Assembly: GCF_019448255.1 (NCBI RefSeq)
Contig: NZ_CP080410.1
Coordinates: 2,294,001-2,358,000, forward strand
Source: Qipengyuania flava
GTDB taxonomy: Bacteria; Pseudomonadota; Alphaproteobacteria; Sphingomonadales; Sphingomonadaceae
DNA: 64,000 nucleotides
Direction: 5' to 3'
In this document: positions 1-8,139 of the stretch, piece after piece
How the letters are laid out: the number at the start of each line of letters is the position of its first letter
Position numbering within the stretch: position 1 is the stretch's first letter
Position numbers and translations under genes: made by a program
The notes under the pieces: generated by a model
What the model was told of the DNA's origin: nothing
The model's database searches: none
What the model saw: the letters and a program-made list of their open reading frames with translations, nothing else

Positions 1-345
1 GTCTGCGTGGCGCTGGTCGCCTTTTCCGCCATCGCCATTGCGAGCGATCCCGAAAGCCAGGTGCTGGGCCTCGTTTCCAACGCCTGGGCAGGCTTTGGCG
101 CGGCCTTCGGCCCGCTCATCATCCTCTCGCTGACCTGGGATCGGATGACCGGCGCGGGCGCAGTGGCAGGGCTGGTGACCGGGGCGGCCGTCGTGATGGC
201 GTGGATTGCGCTGGGCTGGAACGCGCAGCTGCCGGGCATGGAACAGGGGCTATACGAGATCGTCCCCGGCTTCATCGCCGCCTGGCTCGCCATCTGGCTG
301 GTCAGCAAGGCCACCGCGACGGGCGAGCGCCCCTTGCCAGCCTGA
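1..345 (+). CDS. putP: Sodium/proline symporter PutP-type, C-terminal fragment
   Basis: The reading frame is open from the first base of the window and ends at a TGA, so only the last 114 residues of a solute:sodium symporter are present. The visible part has three hydrophobic segments, a loop with W-D-R-M-T-G-A-G and a glycine-rich helix. This arrangement is characteristic of the end of PutP-type sodium/proline symporters of the inner membrane. A role in proline uptake is family knowledge; the substrate cannot be confirmed from this fragment. A gamma-glutamyltransferase gene follows 40 bases downstream on the same strand, so the two may be co-transcribed for amino-acid salvage (inference). 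Confidence 0.75.
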   Translation, partial: VCVALVAFSAIAIASDPESQVLGLVSNAWAGFGAAFGPLIILSLTWDRMTGAGAVAGLVTGAAVVMAWIALGWNAQLPGMEQGLYEIVPGFIAAWLAIWLVSKATATGERPLPA

Positions 346-385
346 CCCGGCTTCGCCACACCGTCTCCCAACAGAGGAGACACAC

Positions 386-2176
386 ATGCGAGCGATACTG
401 GCGGGCGTAGCGGCCCTCGCCCTCACCTCCACTCCGGCGCAGGCGCAGGAGGCGGCAGAGACGCCTTCGGTCGAGGAACAGATCGGCGGCGGCGGGCGTC
501 CGGTGGGCGCAAACTGGGCACGCAGCCCCGTGGTCGCGAAGAACGGCATGGCGGCAACCGCCCACCCGCTCGCAACGCAGATCGCGCTCGATATCCTGAA
601 GTCCGGCGGCAACGCGGTCGATGCAGCAATTGCAGCCAACGCCGCGCTCGGCCTGATGGAGCCGACCGGCAACGGCATCGGCGGCGACCTTTACGCGATC
701 ATCTACGATCCCAAGACCGGCAAGCTGCACGGCATCAACGGATCGGGCCGCAGCCCCAAGGGCCAGACGCTCGACCAACTGCTCGAAAAGCTGGACGGGG
801 CGGATGCCCTGCCCCCGGTCGGGCCGCTGCCGGTGACCATCCCCGGTACGGTCGACGCCTGGTTCGCCATGCACGCGAAGTTCGGCTCGCTTTCGATGGC
901 CGATATCCTCGCCCCGACCGTGCGCTACGCCCGCGAAGGCCATCCGATTGCGCCAGTGATCGGCATGTATCTCGACCGTGCGCTGCGCGCCTATACCGCG
1001 CGGCAGGAAGCCTATCCCTTCGAATTCGAGAACGCGAAGAAGGTCTGGTTCGCCGATGGCGCCGCGCCCGAAGTGGGCGAGATGTTCGCCAATCCCGACC
1101 TTGCCAACACGCTGGAGGCCATCGGGCGCGAGGGCCGCGATGCCTTCTACGATGGAGCCATGACCGACGTCATGGTCGGCTACCTTCAGGAACAGGGCAG
1201 CGCCTTCACACGCGAGGATTTCGCCACCCACACCAGCGACTGGGTCGAGCCTGCCTGCGCGGAATACAAGGACGGCTACGAGCTGTGCGAACTGCCGCCC
1301 AACGGGCAGGGTTTTGCCGCGCTGCAGATGGTCAACATCCTCAAGAACATCGACCTCTCGCAATGGGAACGCGGTAGCCCCGAAGCGCTGCACTACATGG
1401 TTGAGGCCAAGCGCCTCGCCTACGCCGATGTCGCGCGCTTCTACGCCGACACCGATTTTGCGCCCTTCCCCGAAGCGCTGCTGAGCGAGGAATACGGCCG
1501 CGAACGCTTCGCCCTTATCGACCCGGCCAAGGCCACGCCCGAATTCGGTCCCGGCGAACCCAAGCTCGAAGGCCCCGGCGACACCACCTACATGACGGTG
1601 GTCGATGGTGAGGGACTGATGGTCAGCCTCATCCAGTCGAATTACCGCGGCATGGGCGGCGGGCTGGTGGCGCCCGGCACCGGCTTCATGTTCCAGGACC
1701 GCGGCGAGCTGTTCAGCCTCGATCCCGCGCACCCCAACGCCTACGAGCCGGGCAAGCGGCCCTTCCACACCATCATCCCGGCCTTCGTGAAGAAGGATGG
1801 CAAGCCCTACATGACCCTGGGCCTGATGGGCGGCGGGATGCAGCCGCAGGGCCATGTGCAGATCCTCGTCAACATCGTCGACTATGGCATGAACCTGCAG
1901 GAAGCGGGCGATGCTGCGCGCTTCAACCACGATGGCGGCCGCCAGCCGACCGAGGCGCTGACCGGCCCCAGCGCCGACCCGCTCGGTACGGTCTATGTCG
2001 AGCCCGGCATCCCGGCCGAGACGATCGAGGCCTTGCGCGCCATGGGCCACAAGGTCGAGGTGGTCGACAACGGCATCATGTTCGGCGGCTACCAGGCGAT
2101 TGCCCGCGACCCGGAAACGGGCGTGCTGACCGGTGCGACCGAAATGCGCAAGGACGGGCAGGCGAGCGGGTACTAG
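386..2176 (+). CDS. ggt: Gamma-glutamyltransferase (glutathione hydrolase)
   Basis: This 596-residue enzyme cleaves the gamma-glutamyl bond of glutathione and related compounds in the periplasm. Residues 1-21 form a signal peptide ending in A-Q-A-Q. The large subunit follows and then the autocatalytic cleavage site D399-T400-T401-Y402; T400 aligns with the N-terminal nucleophile Thr of the mature small subunit. Downstream are the N-Y-R-G-M-G-G-G segment and G-L-M-G-G-G-M-Q-P-Q-G-H, a family signature near the C terminus. The length is normal for the family. I chose the ATG after a GAGGAG ribosome-binding site, because a longer upstream extension of the frame lacks a signal peptide. It lies directly downstream of the PutP-type gene. 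Confidence 0.93.
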   Translation: MRAILAGVAALALTSTPAQAQEAAETPSVEEQIGGGGRPVGANWARSPVVAKNGMAATAHPLATQIALDILKSGGNAVDAAIAANAALGLMEPTGNGIGGDLYAIIYDPKTGKLHGINGSGRSPKGQTLDQLLEKLDGADALPPVGPLPVTIPGTVDAWFAMHAKFGSLSMADILAPTVRYAREGHPIAPVIGMYLDRALRAYTARQEAYPFEFENAKKVWFADGAAPEVGEMFANPDLANTLEAIGREGRDAFYDGAMTDVMVGYLQEQGSAFTREDFATHTSDWVEPACAEYKDGYELCELPPNGQGFAALQMVNILKNIDLSQWERGSPEALHYMVEAKRLAYADVARFYADTDFAPFPEALLSEEYGRERFALIDPAKATPEFGPGEPKLEGPGDTTYMTVVDGEGLMVSLIQSNYRGMGGGLVAPGTGFMFQDRGELFSLDPAHPNAYEPGKRPFHTIIPAFVKKDGKPYMTLGLMGGGMQPQGHVQILVNIVDYGMNLQEAGDAARFNHDGGRQPTEALTGPSADPLGTVYVEPGIPAETIEALRAMGHKVEVVDNGIMFGGYQAIARDPETGVLTGATEMRKDGQASGY

Positions 2177-2203
2177 GAGCCCGCGCAAGAAGAGGAGAGA
2201 GCG

Positions 2204-2575
2204 ATGGCGAAGGTGACAGGTCTGGGCGGGGTCTTTTACGTGGTGAAGGACCCGGCGGCGACGCGGGCCTGGTACCGCGACACGCTCGGCATCGATGGCG
2301 AATACGGCCCGCAGCTAAACTGGTCGGAAGAAACCGGCGACAAGCCCTATTCGCTCATCAGCCACTTCACGGATGAGGAATACATCAAGCCTGGGCGCGG
2401 CGGCTTCATGATCAACCTGCGCGTCGACGATTGCGACGGCATGGTCGCGAAATTGCGCGCGATGGGTGTCGAAATCCTTGGCCATGTCGATGAAGGCTAC
2501 GGCAAGTTCGCCTGGATCCTCGATCCCGACGGGGTGAAGATCGAGCTGTGGGAACAGGTCGAAGCGCCCGAATAG
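2204..2575 (+). CDS. VOC-family (glyoxalase/bleomycin resistance-like) protein
   Basis: A 123-residue single-module member of the vicinal oxygen chelate superfamily. It has the typical order of strands: an N-terminal V-F-Y-V-V-K-D strand, an A-T-R-A-W-Y-R-D helix ending in L-G-I, then a second beta-alpha unit closing with W-I-L-D-P-D-G and E-L-W-E. The closing Glu is a usual metal ligand in the superfamily. Such small proteins act as homodimers in lyase, isomerase or dioxygenase reactions, or bind small molecules; the substrate cannot be told from the sequence. A GAGGAG ribosome-binding site precedes the ATG, and the gene sits 27 bases after ggt on the same strand. Confidence 0.85.
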   Translation: MAKVTGLGGVFYVVKDPAATRAWYRDTLGIDGEYGPQLNWSEETGDKPYSLISHFTDEEYIKPGRGGFMINLRVDDCDGMVAKLRAMGVEILGHVDEGYGKFAWILDPDGVKIELWEQVEAPE

Positions 2576-2655
2576 ACCGGCAGAAAACGCCTCGCCCGCG
2601 CCTTGCCGTAAGGGCGTTAGCGAAAAATTAACCATGTTTCGGTGAAAGTACGGGC

Positions 2656-3321
2656 ATGCGACCGCATCCCGTTCTCTCTCTTCTTCTCCTCACTCTGGCG
2701 GGATGCGGCGCAATTCCTTCTTCGAACGCGCCGGAACAGGCGGGCCGCACATCGGGCTCGCAGACCGTCACCGCCGTCGCTCCGGATGCGCGCCAGTGCC
2801 ATGCGGAGCTCGGCAAGACCGGCTCGCGCTTCGCCCCTCTGCCCGACCGTTTCTATGGCGCAGGCTGCTCGACCCGGAACAGCGTGAAGTTGGACGGTGT
2901 CGGCGGGGATCGCCACCAGTTTACGGTCACCAACCTCGGCGCGGTTGCCTGCCCGCTGGCCAACAATTTCGCCGCCTGGGCGCGCTACGGGGTCGATCGC
3001 GCCGCGCAGCAGATCCTCGGCAGCCCGCTCCAGCGGATCGAGACCATGGGCAGCTATTCCTGCCGCAATGTCGCCGGCACCGCCCGCCGCAGCGCCCATT
3101 CGCGGGCCGAGGCGATCGATGTCGCTGCCTTCGTGCTGGCCGATGGCCGGCGCGTATCAGTGAAGGCCGGCTGGAACGCTTCGCGCGATGAACGAGAGTT
3201 CCTGCGCGTGATCCACCGCAGCGCCTGCAAGCGCTTCGGCACCGTCCTGGGCCCCGATTACAACAAGGCCCACCACGACCATTTCCACCTGGAATACGGC
3301 GACGGCAATTACTGCCGCTAG
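2656..3321 (+). CDS. Extensin-like family lipoprotein
   Basis: A 221-residue protein with a lipoprotein signal (L-L-L-T-L-A-G-C, lipid-modified Cys at about residue 17). It is followed by an extensin-like C-terminal domain of the kind widespread in alphaproteobacteria. Diagnostic features are the C-S-T-R-N-S-V-K-L segment, paired cysteines, S-Y-S-C-R-N, H-S-R-A-E-A-I-D-V-A and the closing H-H-D-H-F-H-L-E. The His/Asp arrangement resembles D-Ala-D-Ala carboxypeptidase or VanY-like metal centres, so a cell-wall hydrolase role is possible, but that is inference. It is likely anchored in the outer membrane facing the periplasm. No good ribosome-binding site is seen before the ATG. Confidence 0.85.
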   Translation: MRPHPVLSLLLLTLAGCGAIPSSNAPEQAGRTSGSQTVTAVAPDARQCHAELGKTGSRFAPLPDRFYGAGCSTRNSVKLDGVGGDRHQFTVTNLGAVACPLANNFAAWARYGVDRAAQQILGSPLQRIETMGSYSCRNVAGTARRSAHSRAEAIDVAAFVLADGRRVSVKAGWNASRDEREFLRVIHRSACKRFGTVLGPDYNKAHHDHFHLEYGDGNYCR

Positions 3322-3339
3322 GTGGCCGGGGCCGAAGCC

Positions 3340-3981
3340 CTAGCCCATCACCACTTGCGACCCGCCATCGAGATGCGCTTCGATCTTGAGGCGCACCGCC
3401 TGCGAGGGATGCTCAGCGCCCAGCTTGCTCATCATGTTGGCGCGGTGGATTTCCACGGTGCGCGGGCTGATGTGCAGTTCGCGCGCGATCACCTTGTTGC
3501 TGCAGCCTTCGGTCAGCCAGTCGAGCACTTCGCGCTCGCGGGGGGAGAGATTGGCGATCCGGCTGCGCGCTTCGACCATCTTGCGGCGGGTGGCGGCGTA
3601 GGCATCGGCTTCGCGGGATATGCGAGAAAGGGCCTGCTGCAATCGTTCGGGCCGGATGGGGAGGCTGATGTAATCGAGCGCGCCGGCCTTGATCGCCGCG
3701 ACCACGTTCCCGGGCCGCGGGTCGGGCGATGTGGCGACAACGGGCAGCCACACCCCTTCGACCGAAAGCCCGCGAAGGACCCGCGCGGCCCCGCCATCGG
3801 CAGGGTCGTCGCGCGCCAGCACGACGCCCTGCCCGGGGGGACGCTGGGTCAGTTCCGCCGCGTCGGCGTAGATTTCACAATGGTGGCCAAGATCGAAGCC
3901 CAGATGGGCCTGTTCCGCTCGGGAACGGCTCGAGCCACCGACGATGTGGAGGGTTTGCTGCTGTTCCATGGACATCCCCAT
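3340..3981 (-). CDS. LuxR/FixJ-type transcriptional regulator with degenerate receiver domain
   Basis: A 213-residue DNA-binding regulator. Residues about 10-125 have the fold pattern of a FixJ-like receiver, including the A-G-A-L-D-Y-I segment. The phosphorylation residues are missing: the N-terminal acidic pair is replaced by G-S-S, the phospho-acceptor Asp position reads A57 (V-V-L-A-R-D-D-P) and the conserved Lys of strand 5 is Leu (I-S-L-P-I). A canonical LuxR helix-turn-helix follows (L-S-P-R-E-R-E-V-L-D-W-L ... S-N-K-V-I-A-R-E-L ... S-P-R-T-V-E-I-H-R). It is therefore probably controlled by something other than phosphorylation. Three in-frame ATGs lie close together at the start, so the true start is uncertain by four codons. 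It lies downstream of the Anbu operon on the same strand. Confidence 0.85.
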   Translation of the reverse strand: MGMSMEQQQTLHIVGGSSRSRAEQAHLGFDLGHHCEIYADAAELTQRPPGQGVVLARDDPADGGAARVLRGLSVEGVWLPVVATSPDPRPGNVVAAIKAGALDYISLPIRPERLQQALSRISREADAYAATRRKMVEARSRIANLSPREREVLDWLTEGCSNKVIARELHISPRTVEIHRANMMSKLGAEHPSQAVRLKIEAHLDGGSQVVMG

Positions 3982-4093
3982 GGACCCACGATCCGAGTCG
4001 GTGAATTCGGGTCACTACCTATGCGGAGATTAACCGAGCAACGTCCGGGAACCCCCCGGATTTCCTAGGCTTTCCATTCGATCCGAAACCGAT

Positions 4094-4846
4094 CTACTTC
4101 TTTTCGTCCGGGCCGAACTGGTAGTCCGGAAGCGAGTGAAACGCGTTCTTGAGCGCATCGCCCCAGCTCGACGAGATCGCCTGAAAGTACGGATCCTCGT
4201 GCGTCACCCGGCGTTCGTGCGAAGCGGCAAAGGCTTCGCGCTCGATCACCTGCAGGTCGAGCGGCAGGCCGACGGACAAGTTGGCCTTGAGCGTGGAATC
4301 GAAGCTCACCATGACCAGCTTCACCGCATCTTCGAGGCTCATGGTCCGGTCATAGCCGCGGATCAGGATCGGGCGGCCGTATTTGGTCTCGCCGATCTGG
4401 AAGAAGGGCGTGTCCTGGCTCGCCTCGATGAAATTGCCTTCCGGGTAGACCATGAACAGTCGTGGCTCCATGCCGGCGATCTGGCCTGCCACGATGATCG
4501 AGGCCGTGAAGCGGCCTCTGCCCTTCACCCCGTTGGCGTCCTGCCGTTCGGAAATGATCGTGCGCAGCAGCTTGCCGATCTCGGTCGCCACCTGGAACAT
4601 GGTGGGCGATTGCAGCAGGATGTTGTCGCGCTCGTCGGGCGCTTTCATCCGTTCTTCGAGCTGGCTGATCACCGCCTGCGTGCTGGCGAGGTTGCCGGCG
4701 GTCATCACCGTGATGATGCGCTCGCCCGGCACGTTCCAGGTGAACATCTTGCGAAAGACGGAGATGTTGTCGACGCCCGAATTGGTACGCGTATCGCTCA
4801 TCAGGACGAGGCCCTTGTCGAGCATCAATCCCACACAATAGGTCAT
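4094..4846 (-). CDS. Anbu-type proteasome-like peptidase
   Basis: A 250-residue Ntn-hydrolase of the Anbu (ancestral beta-subunit, bacterial proteasome homologue) family. After the initiator Met the chain begins T2-Y-C-V-G. T2 would be the catalytic N-terminal nucleophile, supported by S-D18-T-R-T-N and K33 (F-R-K-M-F), which match the Thr/Asp/Lys triad of the fold. Members form a helical or ring-like oligomer in the cytoplasm; their substrates are not settled. It is the last gene of a minus-strand block with the transglutaminase-like, alpha-E and ATP-grasp genes, the standard Anbu gene neighbourhood, which strongly supports the call. The spacing to the upstream gene is 24 bases, with an AAGGAA ribosome-binding site. 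Confidence 0.93.
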   Translation of the reverse strand: MTYCVGLMLDKGLVLMSDTRTNSGVDNISVFRKMFTWNVPGERIITVMTAGNLASTQAVISQLEERMKAPDERDNILLQSPTMFQVATEIGKLLRTIISERQDANGVKGRGRFTASIIVAGQIAGMEPRLFMVYPEGNFIEASQDTPFFQIGETKYGRPILIRGYDRTMSLEDAVKLVMVSFDSTLKANLSVGLPLDLQVIEREAFAASHERRVTHEDPYFQAISSSWGDALKNAFHSLPDYQFGPDEKK

Positions 4847-4870
4847 GTTGGTCGGTTCCTTCTGGCAGCG

Positions 4871-5686
4871 CTATTGCTGCACTTGCTGCTGCTCCACGGC
4901 AACGTCCACTTCGAGCACGGTCGAGGTGCCGCCGAAGCTAATTCCGGTCACCGGTGCCGCATCGCGGTAATCGCGGCCCGTGGCAACACGAACATAGCGT
5001 GCATCGGGGCTGATACCGTTGGAAATGTCGAATCCGACCCAGCCGAGCTCGTCGACGTAGGCTTCGGCCCAGGCGTGGCCTGCCTCCTGCTCGACCCGAT
5101 CGTTCATCATCAGGTACCCGCTGACATAGCGCGCCGGGATGCCCTGCGACCGCGCGATCCCGATGAAGATATGCGCGTGGTCCTGGCACACGCCGTTTCC
5201 AGCCGCGAAGGCTTCTTCGGCCGCCGTGCGCGAATGGGTTGTCCCGGTCTTGTAGGCCACCTTGTCGAGAATGGCGGCCGATAAGCGGTGCAGCGCGTCG
5301 ATCCGGTCCTCGTCGGCCTTCATGACTTCCGAAGCGAGCGTGCGCATGCCCGGGCCGGGCCGCGTCAGGTCGGTCTGGCCAAGAAAGCTCCACAAGGGCA
5401 GGTGCCCGGCGTGGCGACCGATAACGCCTGCATGGTCATGCGTGTCCACCGTACCGCGGCAGGTAACGCGGACTTCCTGCGCGCCCTGCTCCACCGCGAC
5501 CAGCGTCACCGTGTTGTGATGCTGGTCTTCGTAGGTCAGCTCGGGATGGGCGTGCTCGTATTCCATTTCCCAATCGAGGATTTCCTGCCCCTGCGTTTCC
5601 TTGGGTGTCAGGCGCAGCCGCTGCAGCGCGTGCACCACGGGCGTTTCGAAGCGGTAGCGGGTCGTATGGCGGATCGAGAGGCGCAT
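4871..5686 (-). CDS. Transglutaminase-like cysteine protease family protein (Anbu operon)
   Basis: A 271-residue member of the bacterial transglutaminase-like family. The N-terminal third is the beta-rich domain seen in these proteins (L-S-I-R-H-T-T-R-Y-R-F at the start). The papain-like catalytic core shows Cys in N-G-V-C-Q-D-H-A-H, His in G-H-A-W-A-E-A-Y and Asp in G-F-D-I-S-N-G, so the triad is intact. Family members are thought to hydrolyse or transfer on peptide bonds; the substrate here is unknown. It overlaps the alpha-E gene by one base (TGATG), indicating translational coupling within the Anbu operon. Confidence 0.9.
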   Translation of the reverse strand: MRLSIRHTTRYRFETPVVHALQRLRLTPKETQGQEILDWEMEYEHAHPELTYEDQHHNTVTLVAVEQGAQEVRVTCRGTVDTHDHAGVIGRHAGHLPLWSFLGQTDLTRPGPGMRTLASEVMKADEDRIDALHRLSAAILDKVAYKTGTTHSRTAAEEAFAAGNGVCQDHAHIFIGIARSQGIPARYVSGYLMMNDRVEQEAGHAWAEAYVDELGWVGFDISNGISPDARYVRVATGRDYRDAAPVTGISFGGTSTVLEVDVAVEQQQVQQ

Positions 5687-6630
5687 CAGGCAAGGAACCG
5701 GTAGTCAGTGGCGATCGCATTCCCGATCGCGGCGTTTGACGCCATGAAGCCGGTGAGGAACTCGTGCAGCCCCTGGTCGAAGACGTCATCGATGGTGAGG
5801 TCGGACAGGCGCGTGTCGGCATCGCGCATCAGCGCGTTGCATTCGCCTTCGGTCCCATGCAGCCGGGCCAGCGCAGCGAGATTGTCGCGCAGCTCGCGGT
5901 GGCAGAAGGCGAGGCTGCGCGGGAAGCAATCGTCGAGGATCAGGAATTCGCAAATCCCGCGCGAATCGATCTGGCCGGCGTTGAGCCACCGGTAGGCCCT
6001 GTCGCCCGAGACCGAGCGCAGCACCTGGTCCCATTGGCCGGTATCGAGGCTCGACCCGACATAGGAGAGCGAGGGCAGCAGCAGGTAGTATTTGATGTCG
6101 AGGATGCGCGCGATGCTGTCGCCGCGCTCGAGGAAGGTTCCGGCCTGGCCAAAGTGATAGCCTTCGTCGCGCAGCATAGAGCCTTCCATCGCGCCATGCG
6201 CCATGGTCCCCGCGCGGCGGATCGTGGCCACCACGTCCATCACGCGGTTTTCGCCGACCGGGCGCGCCAGCTGGTCCTCGATCTCGAGCCAGTTCTCGTT
6301 GATCGCTTCCCACAATTCGCCGCTGATGGCGTTGCGGGCGAGGCGAGCGTTCTGGCGCACCGCGCCGAACATGGCGCGGACCGAGGACGGGTTCTCCTTG
6401 TCGCGCAGGATGTAGTTCCACGCCTGCATGCCGGTGTAGGTGCCATGCTTTGCTTCGTAGGCCGCGCGCTGGCCGGCGGTCGACATAACCGAACGCCATT
6501 CCTCCTCCGCCGTCACCAGATCGCGGGTGAGAGCCATGCGCAGTCCCGCATCGAGCAGGCGCGCAGTGTTCTCGGCCCGCTCGAGATAGCGGAACATCCA
6601 GAACAGTCCGTTGGCGGTCCTACCCAGCAT
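5686..6630 (-). CDS. Alpha-E domain protein (Anbu operon)
   Basis: A 314-residue, mostly alpha-helical protein starting M-L-G-R-T-A-N-G-L-F-W-M-F-R-Y-L-E-R-A-E-N, the hallmark of the alpha-E family. It has no known catalytic residues. In other genomes this domain is found next to, or fused with, the circularly permuted ATP-grasp enzyme encoded just upstream, so it is probably a partner in the same peptide-modifying reaction (family context; inference here). It overlaps both neighbours by one base (TGATG junctions), so the block is tightly coupled. Confidence 0.92.
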   Translation of the reverse strand: MLGRTANGLFWMFRYLERAENTARLLDAGLRMALTRDLVTAEEEWRSVMSTAGQRAAYEAKHGTYTGMQAWNYILRDKENPSSVRAMFGAVRQNARLARNAISGELWEAINENWLEIEDQLARPVGENRVMDVVATIRRAGTMAHGAMEGSMLRDEGYHFGQAGTFLERGDSIARILDIKYYLLLPSLSYVGSSLDTGQWDQVLRSVSGDRAYRWLNAGQIDSRGICEFLILDDCFPRSLAFCHRELRDNLAALARLHGTEGECNALMRDADTRLSDLTIDDVFDQGLHEFLTGFMASNAAIGNAIATDYRFLA

Positions 6631-8057
6631 CAGTCTTTAAGCACCCATGTATCCTTGGTGCCGCCGCCCTGGCTGGAGTTCACCACCAGCGACCCCTTCT
6701 TGAGCGCGACACGCGTCAGGCCGCCCGGCGTGATATCGATCTTGTCGGGCGAGACGAGCACGAAGGGCCTCAGGTCGACATGGCGCGGGGCAAGCCCCTT
6801 CTTGGTGAAGATCGGGCAGGTCGAGAGCGCCAGCGTCGGCTGGGCGATGTAGTTTTCGGGCTTCGCGGCGATCTTCTTGCGAAAGGCCTCGATCTCCTTC
6901 TTCGAGGCAGTCGGGCCGATCAGCATGCCGTAGCCGCCCGATCCGTGCACTTCTTTCACCACCAGCTCAGGCAGGTTGTCGAGCACATAGGCGCGCACGT
7001 CCTCGTCGGCGCAGCGGTGGGTCTCGACATTGGGAAGCAGCGGCTTCTCGCCGGTGTAGAATTCGACGATCTCCGGCATGAAGGAATAGATCGCCTTGTC
7101 GTCGCAAACGCCGGTGCCTGGCGCATTGGCAATCGTCACCCCGCCCGAACGGTAGACATCCATGATGCCCGGCACGCCCAGCACGCTGTCCTCGTTGAAG
7201 GTCAGCGGGTCGAGGAAATCGTCGTCGACCCTTCGATAGATCACATCGAGGGGCTTGTAGCCGCTGGTCGTGCGCATCGCGACGCGGCCGTCGATGACGC
7301 GCAGGTCGCTGCCTTCCACCAGTTCCGCGCCCATCTGGTCGGCGAGGAAGGCGTGCTCGAAATAGGCCGAATTGTAGATGCCGGGTGTCAGCACCGCGAC
7401 GGTCGGCTTGCCCTTCGTGCAGGCCGGCGCACAGGCCGCTAGGCTCTTGGCGAGGCGGCGCGGATAGTCGGACACTTGCTCTACCGGTACGCGCATGAAG
7501 AGTTCGGGGAACATCTCCATCATCGTTTCGCGGTTTTCGAGCATGTAGCTCACACCCGAGGGGGTGCGCGCGTTGTCTTCGAGGACGTAGAATTCGTCCG
7601 GCCCGGTACGCACAAGGTCGATGCCCACGATATGGGTGTAGACCCCGCCCGGCGGCGTGAAGCCCACCATATTCGGGAGCCAGGCTTCGTTGTTTCGGAA
7701 CAGGCGCTCGGGGATGCGGCCTGCGCGGATGATCTCCTGCCGGTGGTAGAGATCGTGCATGAAGGCGTTGAGCGCGGAGACGCGCTGCTCGATCCCGCGG
7801 GTGAGCTTGCGCCATTCGGCTGCCGTGATGACGCGCGGCACCATGTCGAACGGGATCAGCCGTTCCTCGGCCTCGTCCTCGCCATAGACATTGAATGTGA
7901 TGCCGGTCTTGCGGAAGTTGGTCTCCGCCTCGGCGTGCTTGCGCCGCAGCAGGGCGTTTTCCTGCTCGTCGAACCATTGGCAATAGCCGTCGTAAGCCCC
8001 GCGGACGGTGCCGTCGGCCTCGTGCATTTCGTCGAAATACTCGCCGCTGCCGCTCAT
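6630..8057 (-). CDS. Circularly permuted ATP-grasp type 2 protein (Anbu operon)
   Basis: A 475-residue ATP-grasp ligase-like enzyme in which the order of the ATP-grasp subdomains is permuted. Family features include G-A-Y-D-G-Y-C-Q-W near the start, L-E-D-N-A-R-T-P-S-G-V-S-Y, N-A-P-G-T-G-V-C-D-D-K and K-E-V-H-G-S-G-G-Y-G-M. The last of these contributes to the nucleotide-binding loop. Members are expected to form amide bonds using ATP, perhaps making a peptide-like product, but no product is established. It is the first gene of the Anbu operon; transcription probably starts in the roughly 80-base gap upstream, although the hydrolase gene before it runs the same way. Confidence 0.92.
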   Translation of the reverse strand: MSGSGEYFDEMHEADGTVRGAYDGYCQWFDEQENALLRRKHAEAETNFRKTGITFNVYGEDEAEERLIPFDMVPRVITAAEWRKLTRGIEQRVSALNAFMHDLYHRQEIIRAGRIPERLFRNNEAWLPNMVGFTPPGGVYTHIVGIDLVRTGPDEFYVLEDNARTPSGVSYMLENRETMMEMFPELFMRVPVEQVSDYPRRLAKSLAACAPACTKGKPTVAVLTPGIYNSAYFEHAFLADQMGAELVEGSDLRVIDGRVAMRTTSGYKPLDVIYRRVDDDFLDPLTFNEDSVLGVPGIMDVYRSGGVTIANAPGTGVCDDKAIYSFMPEIVEFYTGEKPLLPNVETHRCADEDVRAYVLDNLPELVVKEVHGSGGYGMLIGPTASKKEIEAFRKKIAAKPENYIAQPTLALSTCPIFTKKGLAPRHVDLRPFVLVSPDKIDITPGGLTRVALKKGSLVVNSSQGGGTKDTWVLKD

Positions 8058-8139
8058 GATCCCCCGAAGTGGTCGAATTCGCTGCGCCGATGCCTATCAG
8101 CGCCGGGCGCAGAACGCACCCCTTCAGGTGACTAAAGGT

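Noticed and set aside
4044-4060. Small inverted repeat (tccggg/cccgga) after the Anbu operon as a terminator
   Set aside because: On the minus strand it is not followed by a T tract, and a six-base stem is expected often at this GC content.
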